From contig JAEZHR010000242.1 of assembly GCA_023416415.1 (NCBI GenBank), positions 1 to 7,597 on the forward strand: 7,597 bases of DNA. Reading direction: 5' to 3'. The position numbers were made by a program, and so were the translations under genes. The notes beneath the pieces are model-generated. The model ran no database searches, had not been told where the DNA came from, and worked only from the letters and a program-made list of their open reading frames with translations. The stretch comes from Pseudomonadota bacterium. Its GTDB lineage: Bacteria > Pseudomonadota > Gammaproteobacteria > Burkholderiales > Burkholderiaceae_D. Below are positions 1 to 6,141 of this stretch, piece after piece. Numbering within the stretch: position 1 is the stretch's first letter; each line of letters opens with the position of its first letter.

Positions 1-7
1 CACGGCT

Positions 8-13
8 TACAAT
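8..13 (+). promoter_or_regulatory. Possible -10 box (TACAAT)
   Basis: TACAAT matches five of six bases of the sigma-70 -10 consensus TATAAT. It is an AT-rich island in GC-rich DNA. The matching -35 element would lie before the window, so it cannot be checked. If real, it would give the GGDEF transcript a leader of roughly 250 nt, or it could serve a short upstream reading frame. This is only a motif match. Confidence 0.2.
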
Positions 14-256
14 CCCCGATGTCTACTCATTCGAGAATTCCCTGCATGCCGCGCAGTTCATCCTTTGCCCGTCCTCCCTGGTTTCCGGCGCGTGAGCGCA
101 GCCGGTCGTTCCGGCCGATGGCACGCCCTGCCGACCGCCACCCGTCATGGCTGTTCAGCCGATGCGCGATCACCGGCGGCGATGCGCGACCCGCTCGCGG
201 AGTGCTTCCCGAAGCCGAACCCGTGGCGATGCAGGTGCATCGGCGTGGATATGCTT

Positions 257-261
257 GAAGG
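257..261 (+). promoter_or_regulatory. Ribosome binding site that sets the GGDEF gene start
   Basis: GAAGG lies 7 nt before the ATG at 269. The alternative in-frame ATG at 251 and the TTG at 65 have no comparable purine-rich site, so 269 is preferred. The hydrophobic N-terminus also begins directly after this start. Confidence 0.5.
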
Positions 262-268
262 CCGGGCA

Positions 269-1081
269 ATGAGCGAGCGCCAGGTCGTCGGTCTCGGCGT
301 GCTGGGCATGCTGCTGATATCTGCCATCGACATGGCGATCGGCTATAAGGTCAGCCTGATCGTGGTGCACTTGCTGCCCGTCTTGCTGGTCACCTGGTTC
401 GCTTCCCCGCGCTGGGGCTTCTTCCTGCTCGTGGTCATGACCGTCATCGGCGTACTGGGCCAGAACTGGCTGGCGCCGCCATCGGTACCGATGTTTTATC
501 GCTACCTGGAGCGGGGCAGTGACTTCGTGGCGATCTCCATCTTGATCCTCGTGCAGGCACGGCTGCGCCAGGCCTACCGGAATGCCAGGCGTCAGGCGCG
601 CATTGATGCGCTCACCGGCTGCCTGAACCGCAGCAGCTTCCACCAACAGCTGCAGGATGAAGTGGCCCGCCAAAAGCGCTACGGGCGCGTGCATTCATTG
701 CTTTATCTGGACGTGGACGAGTTCAGGACGGTCAATGAAACGTTGGGTCATCAGGCGGGGGATGTCTTGCTGGCCGAGGTCGGCCGTGCCTTGCGCGCGC
801 GCGTGCGGCGGACCGACAGCGTCGGACGCATGGGGGCGGATGAGTTCGCGCTGCTGCTGCGGGAAACCGACCAAGCCGCTGCAATGAGCATCGCAGCGGA
901 GATCAAGCAGGATCTGGAGCGCATTGCGCGCGGTTACCGCTGGCCGGTGTGCTTCAGCATCGGCATCGTATGTTTCAGCCGGCCTCCGAGTGACGCGGAT
1001 GTCGCCCTGAGGCTGGCCGAAGAACTGATGAACGAGGCCAAGCAGCGCGGCAAGGATGCCCTGTGTTCAAGGGTCGTCTGA
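269..1081 (+). CDS. Membrane-anchored GGDEF protein (putative diguanylate cyclase, GADEF variant)
   Basis: This 270-residue inner-membrane protein would convert two GTP into the second messenger c-di-GMP. Residues about 5-100 hold roughly four hydrophobic segments (about 5-24, 27-45, 50-66 and 84-98) resembling the small four-helix N-terminal domain common ahead of GGDEF domains. A basic linker (about 99-111) leads to DALTGCLNR, the usual start of a GGDEF domain. LDVDEF (D148), N156 and GHQAGD (D165) match the conserved metal and GTP-binding positions. The signature is GADEF at 189-193, with Ala for the second Gly. R180-x-x-D183 lies exactly five residues before it, as in a c-di-GMP inhibitory (I) site. 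The end of the domain has SIGI and AKQRGKD, but LMNEA replaces the usual LMYxA. There is no EAL domain, so it is a cyclase or a degenerate c-di-GMP sensor. The signal it senses cannot be told. The family call is firm; activity is uncertain because of the Ala. The start at 269 is chosen for its Shine-Dalgarno site. Confidence 0.92.
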   Translation: MSERQVVGLGVLGMLLISAIDMAIGYKVSLIVVHLLPVLLVTWFASPRWGFFLLVVMTVIGVLGQNWLAPPSVPMFYRYLERGSDFVAISILILVQARLRQAYRNARRQARIDALTGCLNRSSFHQQLQDEVARQKRYGRVHSLLYLDVDEFRTVNETLGHQAGDVLLAEVGRALRARVRRTDSVGRMGADEFALLLRETDQAAAMSIAAEIKQDLERIARGYRWPVCFSIGIVCFSRPPSDADVALRLAEELMNEAKQRGKDALCSRVV

Positions 1082-1085
1082 GCAT

Positions 1086-2164
1086 TCAGTTCCGGCCGGC
1101 GGAACAGGGTCTCCCGTCTTCCCGGGCGATGGAAATCTCGGCGTAGTACATGGCTCTCGGATCGAGTGTGCTGCGCACACCGAGCTGATCGAAGTTCTCT
1201 TCCAGCCAGCTTTCGGTGATGCGGTAGCCGATGTCGTGCAGATGCATCAGGAAGTCCCACTCGGCATTGAGTTTGGACGACACCGAAAGATCCAGCAGTT
1301 CGTGTTCGGCGCTGATTCGATGCAGGCGCATGTCGGTGTAGTGCATGCGGTCCAGTCCTTCTTCGTCGATCAGCTGCTTCATCAGCAGGATGGAGCTGAT
1401 CTCGCGCAGCAGGCTGGCGTTGAAGGTGATTTCATTGAGCCGGTTCATGATCTCGGGCGCCGTGCGCGGCAGTTCTTCGCGCAGCACCGGATTGATCTGC
1501 ACGATCACCAGATCATTGGCCTGCGTCTCTTCGACCAGCGGAAACAGCGCCGGATTGCCCATGTAGCCGCCATCCCAGTAGGCTTCGCCGTCGATTTCGA
1601 CTGCGCGATAGAGCTGCGGCAGGCACGCCGAGGCCATCACCGAATCGACGGACAATTCATGGCGGCGGAATATGCGTGCCTTGCCGGTGCGTACATTGGT
1701 CGCGGTGACGAATACCTGCAGCGGCGGGCAGGTGCGCACACGTTCGAAATTGACCAGTCTGCCGAGCAGATCGCGCAGCGGATTGACGTCGAAGGGGTTG
1801 AACTCGTAGGGCGAGACGACACCGGTCATCAGGCCGAACAGCACGTAGGCCGGGGTCGTGTCCAGCGTCCAGCGTCCAAGCAGACGGTCCATGGGCGTGC
1901 GCTGCAAGGGGCTGAAGCGGGCCGCTTCGCTGACCTGGCGCCAGAACGCGCGCAAGGCATCCCGCCCTCCGGCGCGCCAGCCACCGTGCGCGTAGCCATC
2001 GGCCATCACCACGGCGTTCATGGCACCGGCGCTGGTGCCGCTGATGCCCTCGATCTCCAGACGCTCATCCTCCAGCAGGCGATCCAGAACGCCCAGGTGA
2101 AGGCGCCGTGGGCACCGCCGCCCTGCAGTGCGAGATCGATGCGCTTGACGTTGCCGTCGCTCAT
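1086..2164 (-). pseudogene. Patatin-like phospholipase, interrupted by a one-base frameshift
   Basis: Patatin-like proteins hydrolyse acyl chains from membrane lipids using a Ser-Asp dyad. Reading begins at ATG 2162-2164 (MSDGNVKRIDLAL) and reaches the oxyanion-hole motif QGGGAHG, then FTW. At the CCC of 2092-2094 one base appears to be missing. The original frame then runs into a stop at 2018-2020, while the next frame supplies GVLDRLLEDERLEIEGISG and continues to 1086. Adding one G restores 359 residues, a normal size, with nucleophile Ser45 in GTSAG (codon 2031-2033) and catalytic Asp198 in DGG (codon 1572-1574). No other lesion is visible, so the event is either very recent or a sequencing error in a G/C run. 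The intact part from an internal ATG at 2019-2021 (311 residues, 1086-2021) lacks both the oxyanion loop and the nucleophile, so alone it should be inactive. The start has only a poor Shine-Dalgarno site. The gene lies 55 nt after the helicase gene and may be the last of the run or have its own promoter. Confidence 0.85.
1089..1105. terminator. Small inverted repeat at the convergent gene ends
   Basis: GTTCCG (1089-1094) and CGGAAC (1100-1105) form a 6-bp stem around a 5-nt loop. The repeat starts 7 nt after the GGDEF stop and covers the last codons of the convergent patatin gene. No T-run follows on either strand, so it is not a classical intrinsic terminator. It is the only hairpin seen at this junction and may act weakly in both directions or protect RNA ends. 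Confidence 0.22.
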
Positions 2165-2208
2165 CGTTTGGTCCGAGGTGTCGATGCTGTGATCTTAGGC
2201 GCGGTTCG

Positions 2209-2220
2209 GGGCGCGCGCCC
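2209..2220. repeat. 12-bp perfect GC palindrome at the end of the helicase gene
   Basis: GGGCGCGCGCCC reads the same on both strands, and its last base is part of the helicase TAG stop (2220-2222). In minus-strand RNA it could fold as a 4-bp all-GC stem with a 4-nt loop directly after the stop. No U-run follows, so intrinsic termination is not supported. It may be chance in GC-rich DNA, a pause site or an RNA-end stabiliser. Confidence 0.3.
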
Positions 2221-4478
2221 TAACTGATCTCAAGCTTCCACCATTGCGGTAGCAGGCTCTGCACGTCGGCCCGGGCGAATCGGTCATCCATCAGGATCAC
2301 CACGCCGCGATCCTGCGGGGTCCGGATGACCCGGCCGGCGGCCTGCACTACCTTGCGCAGACCGGGAAACAGATACGTGTAGTCGTATCCGTTGCCAAAG
2401 CTTGCGTCCATGCGCGCTCGGACTTCCTCGTTGAACGGATTGAGTTGCGGAAGGCCGAGCGTGGCAACGAAGGCGCCGACGAGGCGCTCGCCTTCCAGGT
2501 CGATGCCTTCGCCAAAAGCGCCGCCCAGCACCGCGAAGCCGATGCCGCTGCCGTGATCGGTGAACCGTGCAAGGAAATCGGCACGCGCGCCTTCATCCAT
2601 GCCGCGCGTCTGCGCCCATGCCGGCGTGTCGGGGAAGCGCGCGCGGAAAGCATCGAAGGCCTGTTGCAGATAGTCGAAGCTGCTGAAGAAGGCGAGGTAG
2701 TTGCCTGCGCGCCTTGCATACTGGACGCCGATCAGATCCACGATCGCAGGCATAGAGGCCGCGCGGTCTCGAAATCGCGTGGAGATATGGCGTGCAATGC
2801 GCACTTCAAGCTGGCGCGCATCGAATGGCGATTCGGCTTCGATCCATCCGACGTCCTGCGGCAGGCCCAGGGTGTCGGCATAAAAATGCCATGGGCTGAG
2901 CGTCGCGGAAAACAGCGTGCAGCTCTGGGCGGTGGAAAAGCGTGGCGCGAGGAAGGGGGCAGGAATGAGATTGCGGATGCCAAGCAGTGCACCTTGCCGA
3001 CCGCGGGCGAGCGGCACAAGGGTGCAGTCGATCAGAGAATGGTCGCCAAGACTGTCCAGCATGCGCTGGAAATGCAGCAGATCGAAGTAATAGTTCTGCA
3101 GCGCCGCGTCCGCATGGTTCGGATGATCGGCATGGAAGGAGGCAATGGCGGCGACAGCATGCGCAAGTGCGGTGACAAATGCGGCAGGCAACTCCGCAAC
3201 GATGCGATAGGCATCGGTCTGCCCCGTGGCCAGCGCGCTCCAGCTGCGCTGCAGACGGTCGAGATCCTTTTTCAGTACGGGGGGAGCAGAGCGTCGCAGC
3301 GCTTGCAGCGCGCGCGGATCGAGTTCGGCCGAATACATGGCGCGTGCGCGGTCGAGCAGGTTGTGCGCCTCGTCCACCAGCAGGCCGACGCGCCATTGTT
3401 CGCTTTCGGTCAAGGCGTGGAGCAGGGCGCTGCCGTCGAAATAATAGTTGTAGTCGCCGACCACGACATCGCTCCAGCGCACCAGCTCTTGCGCCAGGTA
3501 GTAGGGGCAGATCTCGTGCTTGCGCGCGACGTCGGCGACCCCGGCCTTGTCCAGCAGCGGCTGCGCAATGGCCGCACTGCGTGCTTGCGGCAGGCGATCA
3601 TAAAAGCCGTGCGCAAGCGGGCAGGATTCGCCATGGCAGGCTTTGTCAGGATGCACGCATGCCTTGTCGCGCGCGACCAGTTCCAGCACGCGCAGCGGAA
3701 CCGCTTCGCCGCCGCGAATGCGTGCGAGCGCGTCCAGTGCCAGCGCCCGGCCCGATGTTTTTGCCGTCAGGAAGAATATCTTGTCGAGTTTCTGCCCCGC
3801 TGCTGCGCGCAGCAGCGGGAACAGGGTACCGATGGTCTTTCCGATGCCGGTCGGCGCCTGTGCCATCAGCACGCGCTGGCGACAGGCGGCACGGTAGACG
3901 GCTTCGGACAGTTTGCGCTGGCCTGCACGGAACGCGGGATGCGGGAATCGCAGCGTTGCAAGCGTCCCGTCGCGCGCAGCGCGGTGCTGCAGTTCCGAAC
4001 CGGCCCAGTCGAGGAAGCGCGTGCAGTGCTGCTCGAAGAAAGTCTTCAGCTCCGCCGCAGAGAAGCTTTCGAGCAGCTCGGTCTCGGTGCGCTGACCGAT
4101 CTCGAAGTAAACCAGTGCGATCTTGAGTTCGGCCAGACCCAGCCGTTCGCACAGCAACCAGCCGTAGAGCTTTGCCTGTGCCCAGTGCAGATGGCGTTGG
4201 TTGGCGGGAATGCGTGCGAAATCGCCGCGATAGGTCTTGATTTCTTCGAGCCGGTTCTGCACAGGATCGTAGCCATCGGCACGACCGCGCACGGACAAGG
4301 CGCCGAATTCGCCGGCCAGACTGATCTCGCTCTGGTATCCAGCGGGGCGGCGGGCGACGACGGCGGCATGCCCTGCCATGCCTTCCGCTGCGCTGGGCGC
4401 CGGGGTGAAACGCAGATCGAGGTCGCCGGCGCGCGCGGTGAATTCGGCCAGCGCGCGCACGGCCACGCTGTACTTCAT
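2220..4478 (-). CDS. XPD/DinG-family DNA helicase with N-terminal PD-(D/E)XK nuclease domain
   Basis: This 752-residue cytoplasmic protein is a predicted ATP-driven iron-sulfur DNA helicase (COG1199 type; known members move 5' to 3') fused to a nuclease domain. Residues about 1-165 look like a RecB/Cas4-type nuclease: GRADGYD (D68), E79-I-K81 and the QxxxY motif Q101-Y105. The helicase follows. Walker A is APTGIGKT (208-215). Cysteines 274, 281, 286 and 324 fit the 4Fe-4S ligands of XPD/DinG. The DEAH box is at 369-372, and SATLSP (524-529) is motif III-like. FGEGIDLEG (655-663) and QAAGRVIR (712-719) are motifs V and VI. All key residues are present. The reading frame stays open upstream to 5474, but that extension lies antiframe within the nuclease gene. 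ATG 4476-4478 is chosen because GGAGG precedes it and it overlaps the upstream stop as ATGA. It differs from classical DinG by its nuclease domain. Its role in repair or processing of unusual DNA structures is inferred from family and neighbour. Confidence 0.93.
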   Translation of the reverse strand: MKYSVAVRALAEFTARAGDLDLRFTPAPSAAEGMAGHAAVVARRPAGYQSEISLAGEFGALSVRGRADGYDPVQNRLEEIKTYRGDFARIPANQRHLHWAQAKLYGWLLCERLGLAELKIALVYFEIGQRTETELLESFSAAELKTFFEQHCTRFLDWAGSELQHRAARDGTLATLRFPHPAFRAGQRKLSEAVYRAACRQRVLMAQAPTGIGKTIGTLFPLLRAAAGQKLDKIFFLTAKTSGRALALDALARIRGGEAVPLRVLELVARDKACVHPDKACHGESCPLAHGFYDRLPQARSAAIAQPLLDKAGVADVARKHEICPYYLAQELVRWSDVVVGDYNYYFDGSALLHALTESEQWRVGLLVDEAHNLLDRARAMYSAELDPRALQALRRSAPPVLKKDLDRLQRSWSALATGQTDAYRIVAELPAAFVTALAHAVAAIASFHADHPNHADAALQNYYFDLLHFQRMLDSLGDHSLIDCTLVPLARGRQGALLGIRNLIPAPFLAPRFSTAQSCTLFSATLSPWHFYADTLGLPQDVGWIEAESPFDARQLEVRIARHISTRFRDRAASMPAIVDLIGVQYARRAGNYLAFFSSFDYLQQAFDAFRARFPDTPAWAQTRGMDEGARADFLARFTDHGSGIGFAVLGGAFGEGIDLEGERLVGAFVATLGLPQLNPFNEEVRARMDASFGNGYDYTYLFPGLRKVVQAAGRVIRTPQDRGVVILMDDRFARADVQSLLPQWWKLEIS

Positions 4479-6118
4479 GCGTCCTCCCAGCCCACGTGGC
4501 AGACCAGGGCAGCTATTCCGTGCCCGGCAAAGTGCTCGAACCAGCGGATCTGGTTGTCCTGCATGCGGTCGCCGGGGCCTTTCACCTCGATCATCCGGTA
4601 GCGGCGCTCGGCCGGAAAGAACTGGATCAGATCGGGCAATCCGTTGCAGTTGTTGCGCAGGTCGAACAGCATGCGTCCGAAGACGGCTTTCAGGTGAGAC
4701 GCAGGAATGCAGTCGAGCGAGAGTTCGAGCAGGCCGTCGTCGATGACCTCCCATGCGACGAAGGGGGATGCGATGCCGTGCTTCTCGAGGTAATTGCGCC
4801 GGATCGTCGCGCGGTAGTCTCCACTGTCGAGTTCGCCCAGGCGACGCGTGAAGATTGCCGAGCGACGTGCATGAAAGTCCGTGCTGTACAGGTCCGCAGG
4901 CGCTGCCTGGAAGGGATGGAAGAAAGCGCCGGGAACCGGAGCGAACACCGCGTCCCAGCACAGCAGGCCGAAAAGCGCATTGAACAGCGTGTTCTCGACG
5001 TAGCGGACCGGAGCGTCCGGTTGTGTCAGCCGGGCGGCGAGGGCGATCTCGACGCAGCCGCCATTGGCCGGTCGCGGCAGCACGACATCGATGCGCTCGA
5101 CTGGGGGAGCACAAACCTTGGCGCGGGCGGGCAGGCCAGCCTTGCGCAGAAGGCGCGGCAGCATGCGCGCGAGCTGCTGTCGTTCGGCCTCGGCTGCCGG
5201 CGCTTCCGAGGCTGCAACAGCCAGTGCGCTGGCCTGCGCATAGTCGCCCAGCCGCTCCAGCATGCGAATGCGGCGCACGCGCGCCTCGGGATGGGTACAG
5301 TCGGTGTACGTTGCCAGTGCGGCTTTCAATTCGTCCGCACGTTCCTGCTGCTGGCCGATCTCGAACAGCAGCCGGGCGCGGCGGCTTTCCAGCCATGGAT
5401 TGTCGGGCATGGCGGCGGGAACCTGCGCCAGCACCTCGGCCGGCGCGGCGCCCAGTTCCAGGCGCTCCCGACAATCGCGGATGCGCAGCCAGGTGTCGAC
5501 GTCTTCACGACTTCGGAAGCCGAACGCATGTGCGCCCAGGGCAACCTTTTCGTAGCGCACGAGGCCGAGTTCCGCCAGAACGAACTCACTCCAGTCCTGA
5601 TGGCCATTGCCGAAGAACAGCAGGCGCAGCCTTTCGCAAAGTGCATCGACGCGCACGTGAAATACACAATCTTCGCTGCCGGGCCACCAGTTATCGAAGC
5701 TGCGTGCATCGGCGTGGTCGGCGCGCAGCGCTTCGAGCAGCGCCTGCTTGGGAAGGGCAGCGAGCCGTGCGTCGAGCGAAAATGCCCTGGTCAGCTCCGG
5801 CTTGGTCAGCAGGGCGAACAGCTGGTCGATCTCGAGTGTCGGCCGCGCATCAACCCAGCCGCACTCCAGCAGCGGCTGCGCCGCGGTATGCGCACATCCG
5901 ATCTCCGCATAGCGCAGCTTGCTGGCCCGGAACAGCTCGCCCTTGCGCATGATCATGCGTACCAGCAGGGCGCGCGATGCCTGCGGCAGACAGGGAAAAC
6001 AGCGGGCGAAGTCACGTTCCTCATCGTTCAGCAGATGGACGTGACGCTCGCTCACCCAATCCAGCGCGCGCTGGAAGTTGTCGAGGTAGTAAAAGGGTTC
6101 GGAGAGGGATTGCTGCAT
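4475..6118 (-). CDS. fan1: FAN1-like VRR-NUC structure-specific nuclease
   Basis: This 547-residue protein resembles bacterial FAN1, a 5'-flap endonuclease/exonuclease that in studied members cuts branched DNA and unhooks interstrand crosslinks. The C-terminus is a VRR-NUC domain of the PD-(D/E)XK fold. GLPDL supplies D496, and IEVKGPGDRMQDNQ supplies E511 and K513. VENTLFNALFGLLCWD (from V374) supplies E375 in a region like FAN1's GLLxWD stretch. Residues about 30-90 (ERDFARCFPCLPQASRALLV, then MRKGELFRASKLRY) match the FAN1 helix-turn-helix/SAP-like DNA-binding region. The helical middle, about 200-330, fits its TPR-like region. Length is typical for bacterial members, which lack the UBZ ubiquitin-binding finger of the animal protein. 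All catalytic residues are present. The gene starts 23 nt after hpnE and ends overlapping the helicase start (ATGA). No good Shine-Dalgarno precedes the ATG; a hairpin occupies that space. The family call is firm, and the crosslink-repair role is taken from characterised homologues. Confidence 0.93.
   Translation of the reverse strand: MQQSLSEPFYYLDNFQRALDWVSERHVHLLNDEERDFARCFPCLPQASRALLVRMIMRKGELFRASKLRYAEIGCAHTAAQPLLECGWVDARPTLEIDQLFALLTKPELTRAFSLDARLAALPKQALLEALRADHADARSFDNWWPGSEDCVFHVRVDALCERLRLLFFGNGHQDWSEFVLAELGLVRYEKVALGAHAFGFRSREDVDTWLRIRDCRERLELGAAPAEVLAQVPAAMPDNPWLESRRARLLFEIGQQQERADELKAALATYTDCTHPEARVRRIRMLERLGDYAQASALAVAASEAPAAEAERQQLARMLPRLLRKAGLPARAKVCAPPVERIDVVLPRPANGGCVEIALAARLTQPDAPVRYVENTLFNALFGLLCWDAVFAPVPGAFFHPFQAAPADLYSTDFHARRSAIFTRRLGELDSGDYRATIRRNYLEKHGIASPFVAWEVIDDGLLELSLDCIPASHLKAVFGRMLFDLRNNCNGLPDLIQFFPAERRYRMIEVKGPGDRMQDNQIRWFEHFAGHGIAALVCHVGWEDA
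4483..4487 (-). promoter_or_regulatory. Ribosome binding site for the helicase gene
   Basis: On the minus strand GGAGG lies 4 nt before the ATG at 4476-4478, inside the last codons of the FAN1-like gene. With the ATGA stop/start overlap (4475-4478) it points to coupled translation of nuclease and helicase. It fixes the helicase start and rules out the long upstream extension of that frame. Confidence 0.65.
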
Positions 6119-6137
6119 GACCGGTGCTGTGCCGGTC
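6119..6137 (-). promoter_or_regulatory. Hairpin directly before the FAN1-like start codon
   Basis: GACCGG (6119-6124) and CCGGTC (6132-6137) make a perfect 6-bp stem with a 7-nt loop. On the minus-strand RNA it fills almost the whole 23-nt gap between the hpnE stop (6142-6144) and the nuclease ATG (6116-6118), ending right at the ATG. No U-run follows, so it is not a typical terminator. It could limit ribosome loading and lower nuclease output relative to hpnE, or make it depend on translation arriving from hpnE. Structure is seen; function is inferred. Confidence 0.35.
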
Positions 6138-6141
6138 GATT

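Larger units (their letters stand above)
1..268. other. Upstream region without a convincing gene
   Basis: No recognisable gene lies here. The plus frame shared with the GGDEF gene stays open from the window edge to 269, but the peptide it would encode is Arg/Pro/Ala-rich and looks like neither a domain nor a signal peptide. A second open plus frame runs from the edge to a TGA at 256-258; its ATG at 19 gives a 79-residue Arg/Ser/Pro-rich peptide with no recognisable family. A third plus frame is open from 3 to a TGA at 93-95 and could be the tail of an upstream gene, but 30 codons are too few to judge. The stretch is best read as leader or intergenic DNA before the GGDEF gene. Confidence 0.45.

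Noticed and set aside
19..258. 79-codon open frame ending just before the GGDEF gene
   Set aside because: The ATG has a poor ribosome site, the product is Arg/Ser/Pro-rich and matches nothing I recognise. A real small protein cannot be fully excluded.
65..268. Upstream extension of the GGDEF protein from a TTG at 65
   Set aside because: The added residues are rich in Arg, Pro and Cys with no domain or membrane features, and no ribosome site precedes the TTG.
1056..2192. 378-codon open frame on the plus strand, opposite the patatin gene
   Set aside because: It overlaps the end of the GGDEF gene and mirrors the patatin reading frame. The His/Gln/Ala-rich product resembles no known protein.
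2445..4601. 718-codon open frame on the plus strand, opposite the helicase gene
   Set aside because: It is antisense to a gene with complete helicase motifs. Long antisense frames are common in GC-rich coding DNA, and its protein shows no domain or plausible hydrophobic core.
4479..5474. N-terminal extension of the helicase frame to a start at 5474
   Set aside because: The extension is Arg/Pro/Ser-rich, lies out of frame inside the FAN1-like gene, and the start at 4478 has GGAGG and an ATGA overlap.
4475..6118. A phage or defence island reading of the nuclease-helicase pair (for example Cas4/DinG-type CRISPR type IV)
   Set aside because: Type IV CRISPR systems carry a DinG-like helicase, but no cas genes or repeat-spacer array are present, and the nuclease is a housekeeping FAN1-type protein next to hopanoid genes.
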